From contig NZ_CAJHAR010000007.1 of NCBI RefSeq assembly GCF_904846415.1, positions 62,001-126,000 on the forward strand: a DNA stretch of 64,000 nucleotides, given 5' to 3'. This stretch comes from Psychrobacter piscatorii. GTDB lineage: Bacteria > Pseudomonadota > Gammaproteobacteria > Pseudomonadales > Moraxellaceae. Under the pieces are notes generated by a model that was not told the origin of the DNA, made no database searches, and was given only the letters and a program-made list of their open reading frames with translations. Shown piece after piece: positions 1 through 8,541 of this stretch. Both the position numbers and the translations under genes were made by a program. Numbering within the stretch: position 1 is the first letter of the stretch; every line of letters begins with the position of its first letter.

Positions 1-2
1 TA

Positions 3-338
3 CTGGGTACGCAGTTTACGATGACCCAAGATTTTTATAAGCAGCGCCTGATTGATGCAGGGCTAGAAGTATTGATACCTGCCGAGGGCGAGCGTGCTGA
101 AGTACACCGTATTATAAAAAAAGAGCTGTGCGTCGGTGAGTTCAAAGACAGCTCACGCCAATATTATATCGATGTCATAAGCAAGCTTGCTGAGCAAGGA
201 GCAGAGGGGGTGATATTAGGCTGTACTGAGATTGGCCTGTTGATCACGCAAGACGACAGCCCGATACCTGTATTTGATACCACAGCGATTCATGCCGCCG
301 CCGCGGTAGATTTTTTATTGGCTGATGTAGCGTTGTAA
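3..338 (+). CDS. Aspartate/glutamate racemase family protein (C-terminal part, cut by window edge)
   Basis: The reading frame is open from the first bases of the window, so only the last 111 residues are present. The visible part starts with LGTQFTM, a typical mid-protein segment of Asp/Glu racemases (amino-acid racemase family, YgeA type). The motif GCTEIGLL near residue 75 carries the second catalytic cysteine of this two-cysteine, cofactor-independent family. The predicted role is interconversion of L- and D-amino acids such as aspartate in the cytoplasm. The substrate cannot be told from the fragment. The gene converges on the MATE exporter gene, with 141 bases between the two stops. Confidence 0.85.
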   Translation: MGTQFTMTQDFYKQRLIDAGLEVLIPAEGERAEVHRIIKKELCVGEFKDSSRQYYIDVISKLAEQGAEGVILGCTEIGLLITQDDSPIPVFDTTAIHAAAAVDFLLADVAL

Positions 339-479
339 TGTGTTAATAATCAACGCTTAGCCCAGCAAAGATTTTTACATACGGTGCTTTTTATTAGGTC
401 AACGTTATGCCAAATATCAATGAACAAGAGCCGTAATGATTAAAAGCCGTCAAGCTAGGCGTATATATGAATCACGCTA

Positions 480-2045
480 TTATCCTTTACTATGCTTAAT
501 CATACGGTGCCTATAGAGTCGTCTGCGAAGTCGTCGATGTAGCCTTGTGATACGGCGCAAAGGGAGCAGTTTCCATACAGTCGTTGGGGTGATGTCACGA
601 CACGACGCAGAGGTACCGCCATGTGCACGATATCCTTCACTCCCTTGTGCAGCTTCTTCTGCGACCAAGTTTTTACCCTTGCGCCATCTGCCATGTGCAT
701 ATAGTCCTGCCCCCATTAGAGCGGTGGCTACCATGCCTGCTGGAAATGACAGCCAAAGCGCGTCCTCACCGAGTAGGGGGTAAAGCCCGAACGCAAACCC
801 AAGACGCACGGGGTACATCGAAATCGCCATAACAACGAGTGGCCAAATCACATAGCCGTTCGCCCGCATGGTGCCAAACAGCACTTGCGCTATCCCAAAA
901 AAGATAAACCCCCATGTCGCCATGAGCTGGATGTGTTCCCCGATTGGCAACGCTTCGCTGTCACTGCCAAGGAAAAAACCCAAAATAGTGCCATCAAAAA
1001 TGGTCAGCACCGCGATAATTGCGCCTGTCAATATCACGTTAAAGATGAGTCCCCACCGAGTGATATCTGAGACTCTGGCCCATTGGTTGGCACCGATATT
1101 CTGTGCGACCATCGCGCTGGCTGCGGCACTTAGCGCCATTGCAGGCATCTGCACGTATGTCCACAGCTGCTGGGTAGCACTATAGGCAGCGGTAGTCTGT
1201 ACCCCTTCACGGTTGATCAGCGATAACATCGTCAATGCCGCTGAAGAGATGACGATCATCTGCAGGCCCATCGGCAGACCTTTTGAAAACATCGATTTTA
1301 AAATGTCTCGGTCTGCGCGTAAAAAGTGAAGCTCTGGCATCTTAAGTGTCAGCACGGAGCCGCGCAGGTACATCGTGATAACCATACCAATAAGCGCGAG
1401 TGTGTTTGCGGCGGCGGTGGCGAAGGCCGAGCCAAATATACCCCATTCGGGAAAAGGCCCTAGACCCAAAATCAGTGTCGGCGTCAAAATCAGATCGATC
1501 ACTACCGATATAATGATAAACCAAAGCGGCGTCGTAGAATCGCCCGTCCCTCGCAGTGCCATCATGATCAGCGTAAACGTGAGCGTGACGGGCATCGCAA
1601 CGAAAATCATCCGTAGATAGGTAAGTGCCAAATCCACCGCACTGGCTGGCGTGCCAAGCAAATCCAGCAGCATTGGTGCAAATATCCATCCTCCTGCCGA
1701 CACCACTATACTGATCGGAATAATGCTGCCGAGCGCCGTGCCCATGGTTCTTTTGACCATCGCCTCATCACGGCGGCCCATGGCCTGACCAATCAAAATA
1801 GTGGACGCCATACCAAAACCGAAAACGAAAGAGATGAGTATAAACATCAAAATGTTGCCGTTCGCTGTCGCGGCGAGCGCCTCTTCCCCTAAAAAGCGCC
1901 CCACCCAGACGGCATTGATGGAGCCGTTCAACGACTGTAGCGCTGACGATCCAAGGGTTGGCAAGGCAAATAGGAGCATCGTTTTGGCAATCGACCCTTC
2001 GGTGAGGTCACGCCGTTTGTCAGTGGCAATACTGGTGTCGCTCAA
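480..2045 (-). CDS. MATE family multidrug/Na+ efflux transporter
   Basis: This is a membrane exporter of the multi-antimicrobial extrusion family, which uses a Na+ or H+ gradient to expel cationic drugs. About 12 hydrophobic segments are visible. The N-terminal half has the family pattern ALPTLGSSALQSLNGSINAVWVGR around residues 28-51 (key residues P30, N40, W47 and G49). The start codon is TTG at 2045, supported by an AAAGGA ribosome site about 6 bases upstream; no ATG lies close by. The protein is 521 residues, longer than the usual 440-480. The last ~55 residues are a non-hydrophobic, arginine-rich tail (LRRITRLHRRLRRRLYRHR) with no membrane segment, possibly from loss of an earlier stop. 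The substrate is unknown. Confidence 0.9.
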   Translation of the reverse strand: MSDTSIATDKRRDLTEGSIAKTMLLFALPTLGSSALQSLNGSINAVWVGRFLGEEALAATANGNILMFILISFVFGFGMASTILIGQAMGRRDEAMVKRTMGTALGSIIPISIVVSAGGWIFAPMLLDLLGTPASAVDLALTYLRMIFVAMPVTLTFTLIMMALRGTGDSTTPLWFIIISVVIDLILTPTLILGLGPFPEWGIFGSAFATAAANTLALIGMVITMYLRGSVLTLKMPELHFLRADRDILKSMFSKGLPMGLQMIVISSAALTMLSLINREGVQTTAAYSATQQLWTYVQMPAMALSAAASAMVAQNIGANQWARVSDITRWGLIFNVILTGAIIAVLTIFDGTILGFFLGSDSEALPIGEHIQLMATWGFIFFGIAQVLFGTMRANGYVIWPLVVMAISMYPVRLGFAFGLYPLLGEDALWLSFPAGMVATALMGAGLYAHGRWRKGKNLVAEEAAQGSEGYRAHGGTSASCRDITPTTVWKLLPLRRITRLHRRLRRRLYRHRMIKHSKG

Positions 2046-2483
2046 TGTCTTTCCTTTTGCGCCATTCGAGTGGGCTTTGATTTATGATAAAAATGCGTCT
2101 TAGGACAGAGGGTAGGTAACGAACTTGAAACTGATCGCATAAAAACGCTTATTATAAATGACAATGCCCGTGCCATTTTTATTAGAACGGTAAGCAAACC
2201 ACGTGCTGACATAAACCCTAGTACGAAATGTGTTACTAACGTTGTTACTGTTCTTTTGATGTTGTGCCTTATATACGGTTAGGAGGCCAGCTCAGTTTCT
2301 ACTGATTAAAAATCCTGATTATTATAAAAATCCTCAAAAGGATGATGCTGATTTGACTACAAAGTAAGAGATTTATAAATATAAAGCCGCATTTATCGTT
2401 AGAATCATAGCGTAGATACTTTTTATACTATAGTTGATCCAAGTTAAGAGCGGGTTGGCTATATTTCTAACAAGGATGTTTCG
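2046..2483. other. Intergenic region between the MATE and lip1 genes
   Basis: Divergent promoter region of about 440 bases. It is AT-rich and has no convincing coding sequence. The lip1 side ends with an AAGGATG ribosome site just before the ATG at 2484. No strong hairpin or operator was recognised. Confidence 0.5.
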
Positions 2484-3437
2484 ATGACACTAAAACGTTT
2501 AAGCCTTGTCGCCCTATTTAGTCTTTCCGTCATAGCCTGCACCACCGCGCCCAACACGCTTGCGGTGAATGCCACCCAAAAGCTGATACAGTTCGAGCGC
2601 AATAAAGCCAAGCTTGAAAAAAAGGTATTGACGCTGGCATCCGGCGATACCATGACCTATCTAGAAGGCGGTAATATCAACGGCGAGCCGTTACTGCTCA
2701 TCCATGGGTTTGGGGCAAACAAAGACAACTTTACCCGTATCGCTAGAGAGCTGAGCGACTATCATCTGATCATTCCAGACTTGCTGGGTTTTGGTGAATC
2801 CAGTAAGCCGATGCAAGCTGACTACCGTGCCGATGCTCAGGCGCAGCGTTTGCACGAGCTGCTACAAGCAAAAGGGGTCGCGTCTCATATTCATGTCGGT
2901 GGTAACTCAATGGGCGGTGCCATCAGTGTTGCTTATGCCGCCATGTATCCTGATAGCGTCAAAAGTTTGTGGCTACTCGATAGTGGCGGCTTTTGGTCAG
3001 CAGGGTTTCCAAAAGATAGGTTTGATGATGATAGCTTCGACAACAGCCCGCTATTGGTCAAAAACACAGAGGATTATTTTGCTCTATATAATCTCGTGAT
3101 GTACAAGCCGCCCTATATTCCCAAAACCGTGCAAGCCGTCTTTGCTCAGACCAATATCGCCAACCGAGATCTGCACGCCAACATTCTCAAGCAGATTACC
3201 GCAGACAATGTGGAAGCACGTGCCAAAATCATCGCGCAGCGCGATATACCCACGCTCGTCGTCTGGGGTACTGAGGATAAAATCATCAAGCCTGAGACCG
3301 CCGCCATCATGACCGAGCTGATACCGCAAGCACAGCTGATTATGATGTCTGAGGTCGGTCATGTGCCGATGATCGAGGCAGTAAAAGCGACGGCCAGTGA
3401 TTACAAAGCGTTTCGTGCAACGCTTAAGGGTCAGTAA
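2484..3437 (+). CDS. lip1: Lipase, alpha/beta hydrolase fold, predicted lipoprotein (Lip1-type)
   Basis: This is a triacylglycerol lipase/esterase of the Psychrobacter/Moraxella cold-active Lip1 family. Length (317 aa) and sequence match that family throughout from memory. The N-terminus has a signal peptide ending in a lipobox, SVIAC, with Cys19 as lipidation site, so the enzyme is probably anchored in the envelope. The oxyanion-hole HGFG is at 74-77, the nucleophile elbow GNSMG at 140-144 (Ser142), the acid Asp265 in WGTEDK, and His293 in EVGHVP. An AAGGATG ribosome site precedes the ATG. The gene converges on the nitronate monooxygenase-like gene with a single base between the stop codons, so no dedicated terminator fits between them. 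Confidence 0.92.
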   Translation: MTLKRLSLVALFSLSVIACTTAPNTLAVNATQKLIQFERNKAKLEKKVLTLASGDTMTYLEGGNINGEPLLLIHGFGANKDNFTRIARELSDYHLIIPDLLGFGESSKPMQADYRADAQAQRLHELLQAKGVASHIHVGGNSMGGAISVAYAAMYPDSVKSLWLLDSGGFWSAGFPKDRFDDDSFDNSPLLVKNTEDYFALYNLVMYKPPYIPKTVQAVFAQTNIANRDLHANILKQITADNVEARAKIIAQRDIPTLVVWGTEDKIIKPETAAIMTELIPQAQLIMMSEVGHVPMIEAVKATASDYKAFRATLKGQ

Positions 3438-3438
3438 T

Positions 3439-4485
3439 TCACAAGTCTTTTGTTAGTCGCGTTAGTAAGGTATCTGTACTTTCGTCTCTGACCAACGTGA
3501 CGCCTTGTCCTGCCCATAACGACAGATGCTCGGCGTCCAAACGCTTGGTCGCATCCGCCCGCATAAACTTAGTCATGGCATTGAGTTGCGGGTAGGGCGG
3601 TAGCGTATCTGCACTCTCAAATTGTGCAAAGTTACGCAGATGATCGTTCAATAATCCACGCGCAAGCTTGCCTGAGAACAATCTGGTTAAGCGTGTCTCG
3701 CTACTGCGCGCTCCTTGACTGGCATCGAGCAGCGCTTGTTTATAAGTGTCGTTAATACCGCACTCATCTGTGGTCAAAAATGCCGTTCCCATTTGCGCAA
3801 GTTCAGCACCTACCGCTTGTACCGCTTTGATATCTTGTGCAGTCATAATACCGCCTGCGGCAATCAACGGAATGTCGGTGCAAGCACGCGTTTGACTAAT
3901 CAGCGTCAATAATCCCAAGGGATCAGTTTCACTTTGTGGCAACCAGCCACCGCGATGACCGCCTGCTTCTACGCCTTGTACACAAACTGCATCTGCACCA
4001 ATCTCGCTCCATGCTTTGGCTTCCAATGGATGGTTTGCCGTACCGATGACACGCGTGCCGACACGTTGCAGACGCTGAACTTGCTCAGCGCTGATAATAC
4101 CAAAAGTAAAACTGGCGACAGGTACGGGATTGTCATACAGGACTTGCAACTGCTCAGCAAAGCTCTGTGCTGGACGCGCGGGTAGCGTAAATTCAATATT
4201 ATGCTCTTGGTAATACTCACTTAGCCAAGTCGGCATGGCGGTATCAAAGCTGCTCGACTCCTGCTCAGATAACACCATCAGATTGATCATAAAAGGACGG
4301 TCGGTTAGGGTTTTAATCGTATTGATTTGGCTATCCAAAACGTCTGGCGCGGTCATACCAGCGCCTAATGAACCCAGTCCGCCAAAGTTACTGACACTCG
4401 CAATCAGCTCAGGAGTGGTAGCTCCGCCTGCCATTGGCGCTTGGATAATCGGGTAGGTGAGGTTAAGCGTATTGAGTAAGCTCAT
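3439..4485 (-). CDS. Nitronate monooxygenase / 2-nitropropane dioxygenase-like FMN enzyme
   Basis: This is a 348-residue TIM-barrel flavoprotein of the NPD/nitronate monooxygenase family, which oxidises alkyl nitronates such as propionate-3-nitronate with FMN and O2. Visible motifs are QAPMAGG at 15-21 near the FMN phosphate, GVEAGGHRGG at 171-180 with the conserved His177 near the active site, and the second-half AELAQMGTAFL segment. The start is backed by an AAAGGAG site a few bases upstream of the ATG. It reads against lip1. Enoyl-ACP reductase FabK and some dioxygenases share the fold, so the exact substrate is not proven. The class is certain. Confidence 0.88.
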   Translation of the reverse strand: MSLLNTLNLTYPIIQAPMAGGATTPELIASVSNFGGLGSLGAGMTAPDVLDSQINTIKTLTDRPFMINLMVLSEQESSSFDTAMPTWLSEYYQEHNIEFTLPARPAQSFAEQLQVLYDNPVPVASFTFGIISAEQVQRLQRVGTRVIGTANHPLEAKAWSEIGADAVCVQGVEAGGHRGGWLPQSETDPLGLLTLISQTRACTDIPLIAAGGIMTAQDIKAVQAVGAELAQMGTAFLTTDECGINDTYKQALLDASQGARSSETRLTRLFSGKLARGLLNDHLRNFAQFESADTLPPYPQLNAMTKFMRADATKRLDAEHLSLWAGQGVTLVRDESTDTLLTRLTKDL

Positions 4486-4593
4486 GAATGGCTCCTTTTT
4501 ATTAGGATATTTGCATGACTTACTGTAGCAGAGGTAGGCGATGCGCGTGTTGGATAGTGTTTATTTAGTTGCTGAATAAGGGGTGGGGTTTGA

Positions 4594-4607
4594 CTACAAA
4601 GTTGTAG
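4594..4607. promoter_or_regulatory. Candidate operator palindrome upstream of the HNH gene
   Basis: CTACAA-AG-TTGTAG is a perfect 6-bp inverted repeat with a 2-base centre. It lies inside an imperfect 27-base tandem duplication: TTTGACTA starts at 4589 and again at 4616, each followed by a TTGTAG(C/T)TAA block. It sits about 65 bases upstream of a TATAAT box at 4671-4676 that probably serves the HNH gene. The regulator is unknown and the functional role is an inference. Confidence 0.3.
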
Positions 4608-4707
4608 CTAAAATATTTGACTATGGATTTGTAGTTAAGGTGATAGTGTCCATCTGACTTGTCTTAACTGTATAATATATTTACTGAGTAATGATTAGGT
4701 TAGAGAG

Positions 4708-5463
4708 ATGAGTAGGTTACAAAAATATAGTTTTCATGGTATTTATGATCTAATTAATCTTGTTGAAGAATATATAAACTTAGAAACGGAGTTTTGGAAC
4801 TACAATGAAGATTACTTTATAAAGCATTCAGCTAAATTTAATAAAGATACTCTGTTGCATCAGTACATTGTTATTACAGCATTTAATTTTTATAGACGTG
4901 ATTTTAGGAAGAACGAAGATTGTTATGATGATGAGTACCTATCAATCTGGTATGAGAAATTTGATATCTACAATATTAATATTCAAAAAATAGTGGAAGA
5001 TGATAATAGAGAGGATCCATGTGCATATGAATGGTTCTTAGAAAATGAGGATAAATTTTATGAGTTGTTCTCTGAAATGTCTGAAGAGGCTTTCTATGTT
5101 TTATTTAATAATAGAAAGCTTCTTCTGAAATTCAATAAGATAGTTTCTACTCATATATATGAAAAGAATGTAATTTATCCTAGTGAATATATGACTGAAA
5201 AAGGAACAATTAAAAGGTGTCATATACCGGTATGGGTGAAAAAAGCTGTTTTTCATAGAGATAAGGGTAGGTGTGTATTTTGTAATACAGACCTAACAAA
5301 CTTGATTAACCACTATAAGAAAAGCAATTTTGATCATATTGTCCCTCTGGACATGTATGGAGTTAATGATCCTTGTAATATTCAATTGACTTGTGAAACC
5401 TGCAATAAGTCCAAAAGCAATGTAGAAGTTACCACTTCAGACAAGTACTTTTCGTGGCGGTAA
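4708..5463 (+). CDS. HNH endonuclease domain protein (AT-rich, probably acquired)
   Basis: A 251-residue protein whose last third is an HNH nuclease domain. It has a zinc-type pair C189xxC192, the DHIVP block (D209, H210), N224, and a second pair C229xxC232 followed by NKSKS. HNH domains cut DNA with one metal ion. The N-terminal ~165 residues are acidic, rich in Tyr, Phe, Asn and Glu, and match no family I recognise. Base composition is clearly more AT-rich than both neighbours and codon use favours A/T endings, which suggests transfer. It stands alone with its own TATAAT box at 4671. No methyltransferase or immunity gene is adjacent. It could be a restriction-like, defence or homing-type nuclease; the role is unknown. 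Confidence 0.8.
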   Translation: MSRLQKYSFHGIYDLINLVEEYINLETEFWNYNEDYFIKHSAKFNKDTLLHQYIVITAFNFYRRDFRKNEDCYDDEYLSIWYEKFDIYNINIQKIVEDDNREDPCAYEWFLENEDKFYELFSEMSEEAFYVLFNNRKLLLKFNKIVSTHIYEKNVIYPSEYMTEKGTIKRCHIPVWVKKAVFHRDKGRCVFCNTDLTNLINHYKKSNFDHIVPLDMYGVNDPCNIQLTCETCNKSKSNVEVTTSDKYFSWR

Positions 5464-5467
5464 TAGT

Positions 5468-5492
5468 TCAACCACATCATCACCGCTAATCA
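5468..5492. repeat. 25-bp direct repeat, copy 1 (outside a gene)
   Basis: These 25 bases are identical to 6185-6209, which lie inside the 3' end of the DsrE-like gene. Copy 1 begins only four bases after the stop codon of the HNH gene and encodes nothing here. The match is too long to expect by chance in 64 kb, so a duplication or recombination joint is likely. Confidence 0.85.
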
Positions 5493-5535
5493 GCAAACTC
5501 CAATGACACGCCCTAAACAGACTGACTCTAGTCCT

Positions 5536-5913
5536 CTACTTCAACAGATTTATCGTTAGTATGACGCCGAATCTGTCTGGATCAGTTAACTCAATGCCGT
5601 TTTCATTCCAATAAGGATTTTGTGAGGTGGTCGGTAGTATATCTGCCTGTTTCGCCCTATCTATAATGGCTTGGATTTCCTCTTCGCTATCTAAGTAAAA
5701 TACGATCAAATCATCCCTGTCAGGATGATGGTTTGCTTTATCAGCAGAATAGGTAAACTCCATATGCCAATCCTGATCGGGAAATCCTAAAAAAACACCA
5801 TCGTAACCATTATGGTCTTTGAAGCCGCCCAGCTTTTCTAGTCCAATAATGTTTTGATAAAAATCAATAATGGTATCTAAATTATTGGTGTGTCGCGCAT
5901 ATCGAAATTTCAT
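5536..5913 (-). CDS. VOC (glyoxalase/bleomycin-resistance/dioxygenase superfamily) protein
   Basis: This 125-residue protein has the paired beta-alpha-beta-beta-beta modules of the vicinal oxygen chelate superfamily. MKFRYARHTNNLDTIIDFYQ at the start and the FYQNIIGLEKLGGF segment (18-31) are typical of small YycE-like members. His8, His50 and a C-terminal acidic residue (Glu108 or Asp112) could supply metal ligands. Members isomerise, open or sequester small molecules, and the substrate cannot be predicted here. It is leftward, as is the DsrE-like gene behind it, but 230 bases apart, and it lies between the two copies of the 25-bp repeat. Confidence 0.82.
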   Translation of the reverse strand: MKFRYARHTNNLDTIIDFYQNIIGLEKLGGFKDHNGYDGVFLGFPDQDWHMEFTYSADKANHHPDRDDLIVFYLDSEEEIQAIIDRAKQADILPTTSQNPYWNENGIELTDPDRFGVILTINLLK

Positions 5914-6144
5914 AAGTATCCTTACTCATTTAGGAGGAGCGGTATAGAGTTCAAATCAGTGACAACCAAATAAAGACAAAATACGGATAACAGTGGTCGC
6001 ATAATTGTCTTCGAGCTGACCATGATATAAATCATTCAAGAACTGATTTATTGTACACAAAAAATGAGCCAATCATCCAAGCCACCCAAAAGATGACTGA
6101 GAAGATTGACCCATTTTTATAATTTTGCTTTTTAACGTTTGCTA

Positions 6145-6522
6145 TTAATTCAACTGCAACGATCCTTTCGCATTCATGAGCAGCTCAACCACATCATCAC
6201 CGCTAATCACTTCAAAGCGTTTGTCGATGTCTGCTTCTTCCAAACCATTGTGCTTCATGCAGGCACCGCAGACCAGTACTTGTCCGCCTTTTTCGATAAA
6301 GGCTTCTAGCAATTCGCCAGCAGGCTCAAATGGCGCGCCAATATTGACATCGTCCAGCGCATTTGGTTTGGCCAGATGTACCGCATCTACCATTAATATC
6401 ACCGTGGCAGAGTGGCCTTTTTTGAGTGCCACGCCAGCCATGGTAAAGGCTAGAGTAATTTTGCTTGGGTTTGATTCACTATTATCAAATAACGTACCGA
6501 CAAAATCCGTCGTGTTAGCCAT
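6145..6522 (-). CDS. DsrE/DsrF-like sulfur-relay family protein
   Basis: A 125-residue single-domain protein with a Rossmann-like DsrE fold. ITLAFTMAGVALKKGHSATV forms the first beta-alpha unit, and VLVCGACMKHNGL near residues 83-95 holds the conserved cysteines that carry persulfide in the DsrE/TusD relatives. Relatives move sulfur in thiolation pathways or act as stand-alone cytoplasmic accessory proteins. No partner Dsr/Tus gene is adjacent; a TusA homologue lies far away at 43.2 kb. The last residues are encoded by the sequence that is duplicated beside the HNH gene at 5468-5492. A GGAGAA ribosome site precedes the ATG. Confidence 0.82.
   Translation of the reverse strand: MANTTDFVGTLFDNSESNPSKITLAFTMAGVALKKGHSATVILMVDAVHLAKPNALDDVNIGAPFEPAGELLEAFIEKGGQVLVCGACMKHNGLEEADIDKRFEVISGDDVVELLMNAKGSLQLN
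6185..6209. repeat. 25-bp direct repeat, copy 2 (within the DsrE-like gene)
   Basis: Identical to 5468-5492. Here it is coding and specifies the segment around SGDDVVEL near the C-terminus of the DsrE-like protein, so this is most likely the original copy and the one beside the HNH gene the derived copy. Confidence 0.85.
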
Positions 6523-6719
6523 ATTATTCTCCTTATCAGACTATATTTAGTTGAGTTGAATGTCATACTCACTACTATCCTAACATTTATTATATTTATT
6601 TATATAATGAGTTGTTATGAAATAGTAGCTATAAGGTTACTTGCTCGTGACGTGCTTTGAATCAACGCTCAGTAAGAGTCGTTTTAAGCCAAGCAGTTAT
6701 AAGCTAAGCGGTTTGATTA

Positions 6720-7262
6720 TTACTCCGTTGGCGGCCATGGACGATCACGATCGCTCTCTATCCATTCGGCCACGTAGCCAGTTGGCGGCAGATCCCAATC
6801 AGACTGTCCTAATGCGGCCAGTACTTGTGCGGTGTCGATTACCCGACCGCCTTTGGTCACGCCCGTACGCAGTAGCGCAGAGGAGCAAGGTTTGCCTTTG
6901 ACCCACATGGATTGCTCGATATAGAGCCAGCGCGCATCGATACCGACCATTTTGGTTTTTAGCGTGACCTTTTCAAAGGCGCGAATACGCTTGCGATATT
7001 GGATGGTGCTGCCAGCGATGACCAAACCCCAACGCTGTTTTAGCAGCTGCGTGCCAAGTCCGCTACGTACTGCAAAGTCCATGCGCCCCAAATCATACAG
7101 CGTGAATACGCGACCGTTATTCATCTCCAAGAAGTTATCGATGTCTGACAAGCGGCAGCGAAACTGAATCTCGCTGGTCTCTTTTAGGGTTAAGGTATCG
7201 CCCTTTTTTGCTTTTAAGGCGGCATGAGCGATGGTGCTGGCATAACGGATAAATGGGTACAT
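6720..7262 (-). CDS. Acyl-CoA thioesterase-like protein (hotdog fold)
   Basis: This 180-residue protein resembles the 4HBT_2/THEM6-type thioesterase group. DIDNFLEMNNGRVFTLYDLG at 41-60 is the conserved hotdog helix region, with N49 in the position used for catalysis or substrate contact in this family, followed by the beta-sheet segment RIRAFEKVTLKTKMVGID. It would hydrolyse acyl-CoA thioesters in the cytoplasm, but the chain length is unknown. It is leftward and separate from the YheT-like gene (74 bases upstream), so co-transcription with that hydrolase is plausible. Confidence 0.8.
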   Translation of the reverse strand: MYPFIRYASTIAHAALKAKKGDTLTLKETSEIQFRCRLSDIDNFLEMNNGRVFTLYDLGRMDFAVRSGLGTQLLKQRWGLVIAGSTIQYRKRIRAFEKVTLKTKMVGIDARWLYIEQSMWVKGKPCSSALLRTGVTKGGRVIDTAQVLAALGQSDWDLPPTGYVAEWIESDRDRPWPPTE

Positions 7263-7336
7263 AAAGTCGTCTCGAAGGTTTAAAGGACAGCATTAAAAGT
7301 CGTTAAATTGGTAGCTATTGTCAGGGCTATTTAGGC

Positions 7337-8386
7337 CTATTTTTTACGTGATTCGACCCCAATCCAATTGAAGTACGCACTCACGGTTTCGGGTATCCAG
7401 TTGATATCGAATTTTGAAGACTTGCCATTAGTATTGTTTTTGGCTTGACCTTTATCTGAGCGATAACGCAAATAACCGATATGTCCACCATGCTCAGTAT
7501 CTAAGAGAGTGACGCTATCGGAGACATCGTTTGGTGTCGCGGTAAAGCCAATAAATGGGTCGTCTTTTGCGCTGATGAGTAATAAAGGCTTGGTCACTTT
7601 TATCAAATAGGGAAGGGCGGACGAGGCTTGATAGTAGTGGTTGTTAGAGCGGTAGCCATGACGCGGGGCGGTAAAGATATCATCAAAGTCACTGATGCGA
7701 TTGACGGCTTTAATCGAGTCGATTTCCTCTTGAGTAATGTCATTGGCTAAGGCTTTTTTGATAATCGGGTTAAGCAAATAAGGGGTATAGATACGATGGC
7801 TTAAAAAGCTGTGCATACTGAGCGCCGCTGATGACATATCGACGGGAGCGGAGATGACGGTAGCACCTTGGCAGAGCGCTTCGTCACCGTATTCGCCCAT
7901 GTATTTTGCCAGTGCATTGCCCCCTAAAGAGACGCCGACCGCATAGATATTGGCGTATTGTTGTTTTAGATTTTGCAGCGCGTAATGCACCTCATCGGTA
8001 TCACCCGCATTATAAAAAACTCTACCATTAGCAGGAATACCGCCGCAACTGCGGAAATGTGCCACCACGAAGTGCCAACCTTGCGCGTGCATCTGGTAAG
8101 CCAATGCGCGGGCATAATGGCTGTCGCTGCTGCCTTCCATACCATGAAACAAGACAATCAATGGCGTTTGCTCAAGCGCACCGTTTTTTGATACGTCCAC
8201 AGGGTGCGCATCATAAAAATCGTAGGCAATATCGCTTTCATCCAAAGAGTCTTTTTCGACTTCGCGGCGATAGGTTGGTGCTTTTGGCGCAAAAAACTTG
8301 GGCAAGATGCTTTGCAAGTGTGGATTGGTTAGCCAAAAGGGTGGCTTAAAAGGCGCTGGAGAGAAAGGTTTGGTTGAGGTTGACAT
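7337..8386 (-). CDS. YheT-family alpha/beta hydrolase
   Basis: A 349-residue hydrolase of the YheT/ABHD1-3 family (COG0429). The N-terminal PPFWLTNPHLQSILPKFF block is diagnostic for this family. The oxyanion segment is HGMEGSS at 81-87 and the nucleophile elbow GVSLGG has Ser153. The acid is probably in SAKDDPF and the catalytic histidine in HGGHIGYL. Eukaryotic relatives act on phospholipids, while the bacterial substrate is not settled. The gene lies between the thioesterase gene and the MITE-like element at 8542-8688, which therefore sits in its promoter region. Confidence 0.88.
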   Translation of the reverse strand: MSTSTKPFSPAPFKPPFWLTNPHLQSILPKFFAPKAPTYRREVEKDSLDESDIAYDFYDAHPVDVSKNGALEQTPLIVLFHGMEGSSDSHYARALAYQMHAQGWHFVVAHFRSCGGIPANGRVFYNAGDTDEVHYALQNLKQQYANIYAVGVSLGGNALAKYMGEYGDEALCQGATVISAPVDMSSAALSMHSFLSHRIYTPYLLNPIIKKALANDITQEEIDSIKAVNRISDFDDIFTAPRHGYRSNNHYYQASSALPYLIKVTKPLLLISAKDDPFIGFTATPNDVSDSVTLLDTEHGGHIGYLRYRSDKGQAKNNTNGKSSKFDINWIPETVSAYFNWIGVESRKK

Positions 8387-8541
8387 ATTTGGGTCTTATT
8401 TAATGATCGTGGAAAAACAAAAAAGTAGCGTGATAAGGGTTTTTTATCATAACGCCAGTATCTGTAAAAACCAATAATTTTCAGTGGACGCATGATTACT
8501 GAAAATGGCTGACAAGCTAATAAATGGCGACTGAATACAAC

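Noticed and set aside
500-700. Overlapping frame within the end of the MATE gene
   Set aside because: It is a shadow of the exporter gene without a ribosome site or recognisable domain, although its existence fits the idea of a shifted C-terminus.
2352-4602. The 14-mer TTTGACTACAAAGT present at 2352 and 4589
   Set aside because: Several 14-base matches are expected by chance in 64 kb, and the surrounding bases do not match.
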